Origin: Porphyra umbilicalis
Lineage: Eukaryota > Rhodophyta > Bangiophyceae > Bangiales > Bangiaceae
DNA length: 64,000 bases
Direction: 5' to 3'
NCBI GenBank assembly: GCA_002049455.2
Contig: KV918897.1
Location: 62,001 to 126,000, forward strand
The notes under the pieces are model-generated. The model ran no database searches, was not told the DNA's origin, and was given only the letters and a program-made list of their open reading frames with translations. Numbering within the stretch: position 1 is the first letter of the stretch; every line of letters begins with the position of its first letter. The translations under genes and the position numbers were made by a program. Of the stretch, positions 1-10,580 are shown in pieces.

Positions 1-1
1 T

Positions 2-970
2 GCCGACGGCGGGGCGGCGGCGGCAGCGGCGGCGCGCGCCGCGGCGGCCGCGTCGGCCAAGGCGGCGGCCGACGCGGCCGACGCGGCCGTTGTCGCGGCC
101 GACGAGCGGCTGGCGCGCGTAAAGGCGGACACGGCGGCCGCGCTCGGCCGCGTGCGGGACTAGGTGGCGGCGGCGGCGGCGGACGAAGCCGCCGCCCGCG
201 ACCGAGCGTACGCCGACGGCAAAGCCGCCGCCGCGGCGCGCGCGCGCTCCGCCGTCGCGACGCTGTCTCTCGACCCCCGGACGGCCGCGTGTCGGGAGCG
301 CCTCGACGCGGTGGCCGACGCGGCGGCCACCCTCGCGTGGGCGGAAGCCGCCTTCGACGCCGCAGCCGCCGTTGGCGACGCGCGCGCGTCGCCGGCGGCG
401 GCCGACGCGCTGCTGGCGTCGGCGGCGCTCGATGCGGCGGCGGCAGCCGGGCAGGCGCTGCTGGCGGTCGGCGGCGGCGCCGGCGGCGCCGGCGGCGGCG
501 GCGGCGGCGGCGTCGGGGACGGCCTCCTCGGCGCCGTGACGGGGCAGCTGCCGCCGCCGGGCGTGGCCCTGTCGACCGCCGACCACCTGTGGCGGCGCTT
601 TGACGACGCCGTGGCGCCCGCCGCCACCGCCGCCGCGCTCGTCACGTCGACGGTGGCGCCGGCGGCGGTGGCCGCGGCGGGCGCGATGCCGCCGCTCGGT
701 CCTCGGTCGGCTGCCGACGGGGGTGTCGGCGGCGGCACGCTGGGGCTGTGGGCGCACCTCGTCGCGTCGGCGTTTTCGCAGCTCAAGCCCGCCGGCGGAA
801 CGGTAGGCGGCCACGCCGTGACGGCGGCATCATACGACAGCGCCCTCAGTGCCTACTCTGTCAGAGCCACGAACTGCTTCCCGGCGACGCCACGCAGCGC
901 CGCACGTCCTCTTCGTGCATTCACGCGGGCGTGCAGCCTTAATTATCTCATGGCGCCACAAAGCCGCTGA
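2..970 (+). pseudogene. MIC60/mitofilin-like C-terminal fragment
   Basis: The reading frame enters from the left edge as an Ala-rich coiled coil, meets TAG at 161-163, and continues in the same frame to 970. Family: MIC60 is the inner-membrane core subunit of the MICOS complex that shapes mitochondrial crista junctions. Seen: the order of motifs matches the mitofilin C-terminal domain. First comes TLSLDPRTAACRERLDAV (compare human FTLDINTAYARLRGIEQAV), then LLGAVTGQLPPPGVAL, then LWRRFDDAV (compare LRARFYAVQ), then LWAHLVASAFSQLKP (compare LYQYFLSYLQSLL). The last mitofilin helices, which should follow LKP, are absent. From about 800 the sequence loses coding character and GC content falls. 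Either an intron starts there (GT at 802) or the 3' end was lost to a transposon insertion. With the in-frame TAG, I favour a broken copy. The family call comes from remembered motifs, not a search. Confidence 0.5.
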
Positions 971-1282
971 GGCACCTACGACCGGCTGAGTTAACGGGTG
1001 TTATTCGATACAGGGAGAAGAAACGCAATCGCTTTGTAGCCTGGTATGACGCACCAACCGGTCGCGTGCGGGCGCAATTCTTGCCCACCTACATGGTCGC
1101 AAAGACTAGAACAGACAGGATGGAGAGAACCGAGAAGCGGTCCATGACTCTGTCCTGAATACACTACGGCAAGTCTAGAAGATTCCAGACGTGGGAAGTC
1201 TCCACTCACGCAAAACACGGCCTGCCACAACGCGGCTCGGCGACTATGCTGCCGCGCAAAAAGGCGCACCAATGTGTGCTAC
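971..1282. other. intergenic, no gene seen
   Basis: Lower-GC sequence between the mitofilin-like fragment and the zinc-knuckle gene. I see no coding bias, tandem repeat or RNA gene here. Confidence 0.5.
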
Positions 1283-2821
1283 CTATAACTGCGGCAAGTC
1301 CAGCTCCACAGAGTGGACAGGATGGTCAGCATCGCCGTCAGCCAGGGCAGAGGCAGGCTGCTCGGCACCAGCCGCCGTGGTGGTCCCGCCGCCGCGCGCC
1401 TCGGCGCCGAGTGGCTCGCTTCGTGTCGCAGCGATGCGGCCAGCCAATGCGTCAGCCACGTCAACGGCAGCGCCATCGGGTTGGCTCGCGGAAAATGAAG
1501 ACGGCTCCCACTCAGAGCCTGTTCGCGCCCCAGCGACGACCAAGTGAACCGCAAACGCAATGCTTGAGAGCAGAGCCGGGCGCATCGTTGCCGGCATGGC
1601 GGAACACAGCCATTCTGACACGTCGGCCGGCGCAAGGGAGCCACTCGTCAGCGCGTACCCACGCAGGTGCGACTGTACGGCGCCCTTGATGATATACGAT
1701 GCGAGCTCCTGGTCTGCTTCTTCCACCGGGCACCGGCACAGCTGCAAAATGATCCGGTGCGCAATCTGCAGCGGGGGGAGGCTCCCAAACGCACGGTTTT
1801 TGAAGACCGCGAGCGGCTTGGCGTAGATGGCGCGCGTTCCGCGGGGCCACAGGTCGTCCTTGTTGACACAAAAGGAGGGCAGCCCGATCGCCGTCTCGCC
1901 GGCAGGCAGTGGGGAGGCGCCCTCGTTCGTGCCCTTGGCTCGGCCCTTGCCCTTTCCAGATACTTTGGCCGCGCGAGGCGCTTGCGCCGCGGCCCGCTTG
2001 GAGCATCCTTTTGCAATCGCCGCCGCGTACATCTTTGACCGACGGGCGGTCGCGCCACGGAGCATTCGGACCGCCTTGGGCTCGTGAAAGGCCTCGGCTC
2101 CGCTGCTATCACCGTCGGCTGCACCAGCAGCACCGACGTCAACGTCTGTGTCTCCACGTGCGCGGTCCGCGCTGCCGTCTACGTTGCCGTCGGCGGCGAC
2201 GTCACCTGGAGAGGCACCGGCGTCTGAGACGTCCCCCTCGACGGCTTGCGCGGCGCGCTGGTTGGCAGCCACGCTCCCTTCACGGGCGTGCTGGCGGAGG
2301 ACGCTAAAGGCCACCTTGTTGGCGCCTTGAAGCACGGCCGCCTTACTGCCGAGTGTCTCCATGACGTGCATCGTCTCGTTCACGTCGACGTTGGCGTCAT
2401 GCACATTGCCGCGGAGGCGGGCAACGGAGACGCGACGCTCTGCCCTCTCGACCCCTTCCGCCGCCGACATGTTCTGCGAGTTGTTGACGAGGCTCTGAAT
2501 GGCCTCGGGCGTGATGAGGACGCACACAAAGTCCGTCTTGTCGAGCGCGCGCTTGCACCACTTGCGCACCACTCCACCCTTCTTGCTGAGCTGCCAGCGG
2601 TCGGGCGCGAACGTCTGCGTCCCATAAAGATGGCCGGGGAGCCCGCACTTGCCGCAGATCTTGTTGTGGATGCACTTGAGGTCGACGCACTGGCCCACCT
2701 CGCGAAAAGGATGCCCCTCAGGGAGCGTGCGCCGACACTGCGTCTGCTTCAGTGGGCAGGTCCGGGCCGTGTGGGAGGTGCCATTGGCGGGCGCCACGTA
2801 CGCGCAGATGCCACACTTCAT
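1283..2821 (-). CDS. zinc-knuckle-like hypothetical protein, 512 aa
   Basis: Not recognised as a known family. The frame has strongly GC-biased third positions throughout, and I chose the ATG at 2821 because the upstream part of the ORF is Ser/Pro-rich and non-descript. Residues 1-60 carry clustered Cys/His: MKCGICAYVAP, then HTARTCPLKQTQC, then CVDLKCIHNKICGKCGLPGH. This looks like two zinc-binding knuckles, the first a C-x2-C...H-x4-C pattern. A hydrophilic middle follows, with Asp/Ala-rich stretches and a basic Lys/Arg/Ala segment (around residues 260-310, for example GKGKGRAKGTNEG). The C-terminal 180 residues look globular (YAKPLAVFKNRAFGSLPPL). It lies in a transposon-rich stretch beside a Harbinger transposase. 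It could be a host nucleic-acid-binding protein or a DNA-transposon accessory protein; I cannot decide. Confidence 0.6.
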   Translation of the reverse strand: MKCGICAYVAPANGTSHTARTCPLKQTQCRRTLPEGHPFREVGQCVDLKCIHNKICGKCGLPGHLYGTQTFAPDRWQLSKKGGVVRKWCKRALDKTDFVCVLITPEAIQSLVNNSQNMSAAEGVERAERRVSVARLRGNVHDANVDVNETMHVMETLGSKAAVLQGANKVAFSVLRQHAREGSVAANQRAAQAVEGDVSDAGASPGDVAADGNVDGSADRARGDTDVDVGAAGAADGDSSGAEAFHEPKAVRMLRGATARRSKMYAAAIAKGCSKRAAAQAPRAAKVSGKGKGRAKGTNEGASPLPAGETAIGLPSFCVNKDDLWPRGTRAIYAKPLAVFKNRAFGSLPPLQIAHRIILQLCRCPVEEADQELASYIIKGAVQSHLRGYALTSGSLAPADVSEWLCSAMPATMRPALLSSIAFAVHLVVAGARTGSEWEPSSFSASQPDGAAVDVADALAGRIAATRSEPLGAEARGGGTTTAAGAEQPASALADGDADHPVHSVELDLPQL

Positions 2822-4257
2822 GACTGCGCACGAGGAGGAAAACGACGAGCACGGAGGAGAGGTGGTCACCGACAGTGACGAAAAGCACGCGGGTGCCGAC
2901 GGGGAGGGGGGGCGCGGAGAGGTAGGCACGGACGAGAGCGGCAGGGACACACGGGCCGGCAGTGGACGGGGACACAGGTGCATCTCTGGCACTATTCTCC
3001 TGCTTCCGGCGGAAGGTGCCACGGTAATGTACCCACCGCAGCGCCGCGGCACTCATGACGGCGACGCCACAGGCACCGCCCACGCACTCAAGCCACACCG
3101 GGTACACGCCGGCCGGGGACCAATCCGGCACTGCTGCGCGTAGCAGGTCACCAGCGCTCGAGCCGCCCATGCGGGGCCGCCCCGCCAGCCTGTCTCGTGG
3201 CGGGACGGCGGAGGACGCTGGCGCAGAGACAAACCCGCTGTACCAGCATTGGCGACAGAATTTGCGGACGGGCCATGGGTGCGATGTGAATTAAACAGCA
3301 GAGGGCAACGCCAACAGGGACCAAGCGGGCAATAGCGCGAGGGAGGGAGGCACCCCAATAGTCAGTACGACAGGACGATGACGGAACACACACTGGGAGG
3401 AGAACGGAGCGCAGTGCTCCAACAGACACCAAATCACGTCTCAGACAAAAGGGTCGGTGGCCAGGAGCAGCACATTGCGGAACGAACCGCGGTGGGCACC
3501 AGCCCAACCAGGTCAGGAGCACCAGCACTGCCCGGATCGGGCAGCAGGCGCCAGGGAGAGCAGGCATTGCACGGAATGTCCAACAGCCCGCAACAGAGTC
3601 GCCCTCGGCCAGCGGCAGAAACAAAGGTCTTGGCGCAGCGGGCGTCGTTGGCGCCCAAAGAGCGTGCGCGATCCAATGGTGCCGCGTGGTGGCTTTAGAG
3701 CGTGGATGAGGGGGGGTCGCCAGGGGGCGGATTGCGAGCGGGCAATCTGTCTTGATGGCGTGGTATACGAGGAGATGGTGTTGCTCGCGTGCATCCCCCC
3801 AGATCCGGCATCTTGGCGAGCAGGGCTGTCCGTATGCGCAGATGGCCAAAGATGCTGCAGCCCTTTGCAGTGTCTGTCTGTGCGAATGCTAACAATTGCA
3901 CCTCTTCCAAGGACGGAGAGCCCGACAAATACGCAGATGCAATCCGAAAGGCCGCTTGCCCTCAGTGTGGAGACGATGTTCTTTGGAACATCCCGGCAGC
4001 GATTGGTGGATGACGTCGCTACCAGATCCTGGCATGGAGGGCACCTGGCCAACCAACAAGCACCAGAGTAGCTGGGCCTGACGTCCAGCGCTCCGAAGCA
4101 ACGCGTGAAGGCCGCTCATTGGAAGAGAATACCTCGAGAGTGCTCGAGATCTAGTGGTCCACTAGTGTTTGGGCAAACGTTCACGCCCGCGGACATGGCA
4201 AAATTTGTAAAAGCACCATAACGATCTGAAAGGCGGCGATCTTATATCGGGAAACGC
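2822..4257. other. intergenic, no convincing gene
   Basis: Open frames exist on both strands (for example a Cys-rich one on the minus strand, 3849-3148) but none shows sustained codon bias or a domain. A short near-perfect hairpin, CTAGTGG-T-CCACTAG, lies near 4152-4166. Confidence 0.4.
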
Positions 4258-4925
4258 GTGTACTCCCCCAGTCAGTTTTTTTTACGTAACCTTGCTGAAG
4301 GGGTGAGGTTGGAGAGGTGGGCTCCCGGTCCTTATTGGATCGCTTGCAAGATGTCTCAGGAAGTGTCTACCTATCCTTATCAACCTGTTTCGAAAATTTC
4401 ACAAAGCAGATCGCTGCACGAAGGTCGAGAAGCTGAGTGCACGTTATTTGTTACGTACCAGCACCAAATAGAATGTCATGACCAGAAGTGCAGAGAAACC
4501 CGGAAGCGATCCGTTAACGCTCGTTTTGCTAAAATTCGCGATGTGCAGTACCCCAAGATGCCCGCGCTGCGGCCTGCTCGCAACAAATGGCGATCTTCCA
4601 GTCGTACGCCATGCGGTCTAATTCGTCAGATGAACAGCTTATATGCATAAATTCCAGCACTGGAACTGCAATTATGATGTAGTACTTGTAACTGGTTGCG
4701 CAATTGGTCACTGGCTGGCGTCTTAACTGGTTCAACCGATGGCGGTCAACGAGGCAGTTGCATAACCCTACTTGGCAGCATCCTGTGGTGCGGCGCCGAG
4801 ACCACGTCAGCCGCCTGACAATAAAACATGTCCCGAAGACACAAGTTAACTGCACATTTCGCATGTTAATTCCAGCAAAAAGTTATACGCACACCCGCGC
4901 GAAGAATACACATGGATACCGATAG
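4258..4925. other. upstream region of the Harbinger transposase
   Basis: AT-richer sequence that may hold the missing 5' exon of the transposase. No frame here shows a clear helix-turn-helix, so I mark no exon. Confidence 0.3.
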
Positions 4926-5612
4926 TTGATTGGGCGGTGGGGTCACCTGATCACGACATGGCGAGCAGCGCTTGTGGCAGAGCGTGCGGCTGCATACGCG
5001 GCCGCTATTGCAGGTAAGGACGCACCGCTTCAAACGTCTCTTGGATTCATTGATGGCACCCTCGTTCGCATTGCGCGAACCGGCCGTGGACTGCAGCGTG
5101 TTTTTTATAGTGGGCACAAACGCTGCCATGCCATCAAGCTCCAGAGTATCTGTACCCCCGATGGACTTTTGTTTCATCTTTTCGGACCGGTTGAGGGCCG
5201 CCGTCACGACATGCTCTTGTACCACGAGTCCGGCATAGACGCGCAGCTTGAGGCGACGCTTCTCATTGACGAGACACAGTTTGGCATCTATGGTGATTCT
5301 GCGTACATTATTCGTTCCTGGATACAGCGTGGCTATGGCGCTTGGCCTGATGGTGATGCAGAGGAGCAAGCGTATGATGGTGCGATGAACCGCCTGCGAG
5401 AAGCGGTTGAGTGGGGATTCAAAGAAGTGAAGCACCAGTTCACGTCCCTCGACTTCAAGAGAAAGCTAAAGATATGCGAGACCTCTGTGGGCGCTCAGTA
5501 CCTCTCGGGCGCCCTGTTGTGGAACATGCGCTCCTGTTTCTACGGCAACCAGACGTCTAAGTACTTTGACTGTGCAGCTCCATCGATGAAACGCTACTTG
5601 CAGTGCCAATAA
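4926..5612 (+). CDS. PIF/Harbinger (HARBI1-type) transposase, 5'-truncated or multi-exon
   Basis: DDE_Tnp_4 family endonuclease that excises and integrates PIF/Harbinger DNA transposons. The 228-residue frame holds the whole catalytic core: GFIDGT (first Asp, about residue 40), the family block YSGHKRCHAIKLQS, GPVEGRRHDM, IYGDSAY (second Asp, about 125) and REAVEWGFKEVK (catalytic Glu, about 160). Family members are usually 350-400 residues, so about 100 N-terminal residues, including the helix-turn-helix, are missing from this frame. The frame starts right after TAG at 4922-4925, whose AG could be a 3' splice site, so an upstream exon is possible. An AATAAA signal overlaps the stop codon (5608-5613). 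No internal stop is seen in the core. A SANT/Myb protein typical of such transposons lies tail to tail with it 630 bp away. Confidence 0.85.
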   Translation: MIGRWGHLITTWRAALVAERAAAYAAAIAGKDAPLQTSLGFIDGTLVRIARTGRGLQRVFYSGHKRCHAIKLQSICTPDGLLFHLFGPVEGRRHDMLLYHESGIDAQLEATLLIDETQFGIYGDSAYIIRSWIQRGYGAWPDGDAEEQAYDGAMNRLREAVEWGFKEVKHQFTSLDFKRKLKICETSVGAQYLSGALLWNMRSCFYGNQTSKYFDCAAPSMKRYLQCQ

Positions 5613-5739
5613 AACCGACATGGTTACCGCCCCATGTTTTTATCTCCCGCAAGCGCGCGTGAGAGAAATGATCAACAGACAAAGTTACAGGATCCGGGCG
5701 ACGAGTCAAAAGTTGTCGGGAGAACAGGTGCCCAACTTA

Positions 5740-6138
5740 TTGCTGATCCCCGAATTTTGTCCTGGTGGACAGAGACTGACTTGCGGACCGACTCTCTCCA
5801 CCAATCAGATGCGCCACTGGGACTGACTTGGTGCTCCCGATTGCTTACATGTGCCCATGAAGGCTGGAAACCAACATCAGCTCCTCTTCTTTTCTGCACT
5901 TCTGGCGAGGAGACAGTAGAAAATCTCAAGATCTCGCGTAGGCAGCTCGCTCCGTGCCAAGAAAAGCGGATCAAGCAGCGACAAGCAGTGAGTTCTGCCC
6001 GATGCAAGGTCCTGGCATAGAATGCGGGCTTTCTATTGGCTTCAATGCCTTCTTACTGTCGTTTTTAACCAATAGAGTGCTCTTATTCAGAGTCAGTCTC
6101 TGTCTCTGTCCCTCAGGACAAAATTCGGGGATCCGCAA
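5740..6138. mobile_element. MITE with TA target duplication, 399 bp
   Basis: The ends are inverted repeats. The left end reads TTGCTGATCCCCGAATTTTG at 5740. The right end, read on the other strand, is TTGCGGATCCCCGAATTTTG ending at 6138. The match continues inward through GTCCTG and GGACAGAGAC, then TGACT after a 6-bp indel, giving arms of about 45 bp. TA flanks both ends (5738-5739 and 6139-6140), as expected for a TA target-site duplication. There is no coding capacity. It lies between the Harbinger transposase and the decayed SANT protein and could be a derivative of a local DNA transposon. TA duplications fit Tc1/mariner-like or related MITEs; the superfamily is inference. Confidence 0.75.
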
Positions 6139-6243
6139 TATTGTTTTTCTCTTCGATGCAAAGTAGAATGACGCACTGTTTATTCCTTATAGGGAAACAA
6201 AGGAAATCCAAGCAGTTGACCGGCTAAATGTATCAGAGAGCAT

Positions 6244-7249
6244 TAGTTGCCCGAGCTTGTATTGCTGTTGGCCAAGGCCTCCAGAGCGCGCGTCAGGGCC
6301 GCCCGCTCAACACGTGCTGTCTCTGCAGCGTCAGTGTCTTGTGCCTTCCGCCGCAGGCGCTCAGCCCGATCTCTGCACGCCTCTGAAGAGCTTCCTCAAG
6401 CAGAGCACGGTCATGGGCAAGCTGCTGCTCCCGCAGGGACAGCTTGCGACTTGCGAGCTCCTCCTTGCGCGCCTCAGCGGGCTCCAGCAAAGCGACGATC
6501 TCCTCTTCGTCGCCGTTGTCCGCCTGGGTGCGGGCGCGAGAGCGCGCCCGGGTCTTCTTCGATCCGCCCTTGTCGTTCTCCGACTCGAGCGCACTCATGC
6601 CGGATGCGGCCCCATCAGTGCGACAGGACATGGCCAAGTCCCTCACCACCTTCCCTTTGCGGGTCAGCTCCTCCTCAGTGGCCGTCTTCTCCTTGCGCTC
6701 GGCGTCCGTCCGTTGCTTGTGCGCGTCGCACTCCTCCACCATCGTCACCAGCAACTTCTCCGTCGGCGTGAGCTCCTCCTCGACCCCCGACTTGTCCCGG
6801 ATGGTCTTTTCCAGCTTCTCGAAACTGTTTTTCAATCGAAAAAAGCGGTCCTTGACATGCTTGTTGTCCGTTTCCCAGCGCGTCGTCGGGTCATAGTTGA
6901 ACTTTTCCGCGGCCTGCTGGTAGCGCGCCGTCATCTTCCCCCACGGCGACACGTGTGCCTGGGCGTTAACGATCTCCTTGAGCACTATGTAATCGTCCTG
7001 GAGGCTCTAGCGGCGCCGAGGACCCTTGGAGGGCGACGGCGACGGGTCCGTCTCTTCAGGAGGGTTTACGCACGCCCCTGCCGGTGCATTGGGCGACGCC
7101 GGGCGCGCAGCAGATGTGCCGGCAGTCGAGTTGAGTTTGTCGAAGGGTGATGCGGACACGGTGACGGTCGGGGGCGTTGTCGAATTGGAGTGGGAGTTGG
7201 GGTCAGCGAGGGGATCGGTGCCAATGCGTGATGAGGATTATGCGGCCAT
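6244..7249 (-). pseudogene. decayed SANT/Myb-like transposon protein with coiled coil
   Basis: Read on the minus strand, the frame begins at an ATG at 7249, passes a TAA soon after and then a Pro/Ser-rich leader. It reaches PSPSPSKGPRRR followed by TAG (7009-7007) exactly where the first Trp of a SANT/Myb-like domain belongs, so TGG to TAG is the likely change. Then come DDYIVLKEIVNAQAHVSPWG and WETDNKHVKDRFFRLKNSF, the SANT-like DNA-binding domain found in PIF/Harbinger ORF1-type proteins. A long Arg/Glu/Ala coiled coil follows. Near 6370-6390 it changes frame into EACRDRAERLRRKAQD and ends at a stop at 6244. So there are two in-frame stops and one frameshift. It faces the Harbinger transposase tail to tail and may be the DNA-binding partner of that element. 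Confidence 0.65.
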
Positions 7250-8104
7250 GATCGAAGCAGCGTGGTTAAAATGGTACAGAAAGGATCGTCGGTGGGTGGG
7301 TGGGTGGGTGGTGGGGGAACGGGTATCGCCGAGGAGACGCGGCGGGGGAAGGGCGCCGGACGTGTGCGAGAAGAGCGATCGGGCGACTGTCCTTCGCAAC
7401 CCGTAAGACCGGGCATCGAAGGCCAACGGATGCCAGCGATTGGCGGTAACAGCCATGTAAGCTACTCATGGACTGCTACGTGGCTGCGGTCACCTCGGTC
7501 GGTACCGGTTTTGGACGTGAGTTGGAGGGCCATACAGTCATTATCCGGTTATATGCGCTCCAGTTATATGACCCCCTGTCATATAAGTTGGAGGATCGCG
7601 ATCGACAATCTGCTCGGGCTCGATCGCGCGATTGACCGATTGTCCTTGCAGCACCCCGATTAAGAGAAATTGAAATACCCAGATTAAGGGGGTACGAAAA
7701 GGTGCGCACATTGGGGGGCCCTCGCCGTCGTAGACCCCATCGTCGTGGACATACCGTCGTGGACCGCACCGTCGTCGACGTTACCGTCGTTGACCCCGCT
7801 AGTGCCGTGTTGCCGCCGTAGTGCCCGCTTTACACGACTGGGCGCTGACCGTGAGCACTACAGCTACCTGTGTTGGGAGCTTCTTACGCAGTGTCCAGGT
7901 TGCAGTTTCTTTCCTACTTTTTGTCGTCGTTTTCTGTGCTTTCGTGTTTTGGCGAGTGGTGTGGCGAGTCTGGTCCGTCGATGCTGTCTTGTTGTGCTTT
8001 TGTAGCTTCTTTTCTGTATGTCTTTACCTATGGATTGGGATCTGTTTGCTTTTGTTTTTGAGTTCGTCGTTTTGTGTGCTTGTGCTAGTTTGTGTGCTTT
8101 CGTC
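7250..8104. other. non-coding stretch with small hairpins
   Basis: A perfect 9-bp hairpin TTATATGAC / GTCATATAA sits at 7564-7586, followed by GATCG-rich short inverted motifs near 7594-7640. From about 7860 to 8100 the sequence is T/G-rich and precedes the Tigger-like frame. No gene seen. Confidence 0.4.
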
Positions 8105-10580
8105 ATGGTTATCCCTACTACAGCAGACCCCTATCAGGATAGCCCACAATGGCGGCGCTTAAGCGATGTGGCCGCTGCGGCTGCCGTGGCGGCGACGGAA
8201 GAGGCATACCCACGCCCCTCGCGCGAGACAGCCCAGGTCATCCAGATGGCTGCTCGCGCAGCTACAGCCGCAACGGCCACGGCGCTCGGCGGAGATCCCG
8301 TACAGCTGTCAGATGTGCCGTGGCGGCCATCCACATCTCAAGGCGCTGCAGCCGCAAGTACGCAAGGGTCTGGCGGTCCAGCCACCGACGTGGGCGCTCA
8401 AGGTCCAGCGGGGCGTCGCTGGAGCCACGGCGTGGCGCGCGGACGGGGCGGCGCCGGGCGCGGACGGAGCCGTGCTGGGCGGGCCGGGAGTGTGGCCGGT
8501 GGGGCCATTAGACGGCCGGGGTCGGGCGAGGGGCGCAAACCCCGTACGTCCATCCCGCTAGGTGACAAAATCGCCTTTATTGAGATCAGGACGCTGGCCA
8601 CTCGTGGGCACAGACCCTGTCCATGTTTTCACTCAACATTAGCCCGTCAGCCTCGCGGCACATCTACCAGAAGCGGAGCGAGTACAAGAGGTGAGCAGCG
8701 GCGTCGGAGGACTTTTCGGCGCCCCGCCTACGTCGGTCCTACTTTGAGTCGGTATCCCAGAGTTTGTCGGATTGGTACCGTACCCTACAACGGGTGGGGG
8801 TTTTCACCTACCGTTGTCAGGTGGCCTTTTAGAGGCCCGGGAACGGCGGATTGCGACCGACCTCGGCGTTACGAGATTCAAGGGTTCCCCACATTTCATC
8901 CAGAACTGGGCGGCACGGTACAAGCTGCACAACGTTGCCCTGTGGGGTCAAGGGGGGTCGGCTGGCATTGAAGCGGCGGCGGTCAGCATCTCCGAGTTCC
9001 GTTCGCAACTTGAGGCGTACCCTGCGGAACAAATCTACAACATGGACGAAACAGGGCTTTTCTACCGGTGCATCCCCAACCGAGCGTATGTGGAGGCGGG
9101 CCAAAGGCGGCAAGCGCGGGGCACCAAAGCTATGAAATCTGAATATGGCATCACCCTTGTTTTGGCATGCAATGCAACCGGAACCCACAAGATACCGGTA
9201 GCCATCATCGGTAAGGCCAAGTTGCCGCTGTGTTTCAAGCGTCCCCGTCAGCCGTGTCTGCTTCCGTACTTCTCCCAACAGAGTGCGTGGATGGACGGCG
9301 TGATCTTCAAGTCCTGGTTTGAGACCGTCTTCCTGCCGGCTGTGCGAGCCCGCACGAGTCAACCAGTAGCCCTCATCTCCGACAATTGTGGGGCTCATGC
9401 GGAACTCGAGTACGAGCAGATCAATTTCATCCCTCTACCGCCCAACTGCACGTCCGTCTACCAACCGTTGGACCTGGGTATTATTGCCTGTCTCAAAAGA
9501 CGGTACAAGCGACGATTACTGGACCTCGTTGTAAGTGCTTTTGAGAACACCACAAGATTCCGCGCTGCGGTAGGGGCCACGTCGGCCGCGGAAGCGGGCA
9601 CACCGGCCACACCTCTGGCCCAGTAGGCCACCACGCGGTCAACCTCTGGTGTGCTCCCTGCGGCGGCGGCGGGGGCGTCCGCCGCGCCGTCAGCAGAGAG
9701 CGCGACGGTGGGGCGCGTGGAGAGTGCACCAACCGTCGCAGGCCCTGGAGGGGCGCCCCTAGGGGTGGCGATCTCGGCGGCGACGGCGGGCCCGGCGGCG
9801 GGTCGGGCCCACACGGGGTCTGTAGCGGGCGGTGCGAGCGCCGGCGTGGGACAGTCCGCTGCCCCGGCATCGAGCCCGGTGCCGCGTGTAAGCTCTATGG
9901 CAATCGCGGTGCCGGGCGCAATGGCAGCCGACATAAGTGCTGCCCGCCAGGCGTCGGCCACGGATGCGGGACCCTACTCGGGTGCCACGCCGTCAATGGA
10001 TGGCGCTTTGGCAGGCGCCGCTGCGGTCGCGCCGCCTGTGGTGGTGTTTGGGAACGGCAGCGGCACACCTGCCGCGGCCCCTGGCCCGGGGATCTGGGGC
10101 TCACCGTCGGACGGGCCTGCGGCCGCAGATCCTGGGCAGCCAATTCGTCGCCGTTCACGCGCTCGAGCCCCCCCCGTGGTGATCCGTGGTGTCCGGGACG
10201 GTGCCGCGGCGCACTTGCAAGATGCGTCGGAGGTTGTGAAGGCCGAGTGGGAGGCGGTCGAGCCGGCCACTATCGCGCACTGCTGGGTCAAGTCTACTAT
10301 TTTACCTAACGGGCTTGCCATGGATGTCACCGCCTTGCACGGCGAGTACCGTGCATCATCTCGATCGATACCCGAGGATGTCAGTTCGGTGGTGACTGCA
10401 ATGGGGGGTTGTGGTTTTGGCGAGAGGGCCTTTTCGGGATCTCCGATGGCTGTGATGGAGGGGGCGGTGGAGAAGTGGTTAGCTGCGGAAGATGACGAAG
10501 GAGTGCTGGCTGCCACGGCAGACCGGATGGTGTTTGACGAGGGAGAGGGGGAGGATGCGTCGGAGGATGACGATGAGTGA
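8105..10580 (+). pseudogene. Tigger/pogo-type transposase (CENP-B-like), decayed
   Basis: DDE_1 family DNA transposase. The N-terminus from ATG 8105 is Ala-rich and leads to RKPRTSIPLGDKIAFIE, the start of a CENP-B HTH. It continues in another frame as HSWAQTLSMFSLNISPSAS and, after a TGA near 8691, DWYRTLQRVGVF. Main frame from about 8800: LPLSGGLLEARERRIATDLG (second HTH), IYNMDETGLFYRC (first Asp), LISDNCGAHA (second Asp) and CTSVYQPLDLGIIACLKRRY (third Asp). TAG at 9624-9626 is followed in the same frame by about 180 Ala/Gly-rich residues. The family C-terminus, DASEVVKAEWEAVEPATIAH then CWVKSTILP, comes next, and an acidic tail ends at 10580. About four breaks in total: two frame changes and two stops. 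The Ala-rich linker between the DDE core and the tail is unusual for the family and could be an insertion. Confidence 0.85.

Noticed and set aside
8690-8760. Short intron with a GTGAGC donor in the Tigger-like gene
   Set aside because: The segment reads through in the same frame on both sides with a family-like sequence apart from one TGA, and the splice phases would not join the frame.
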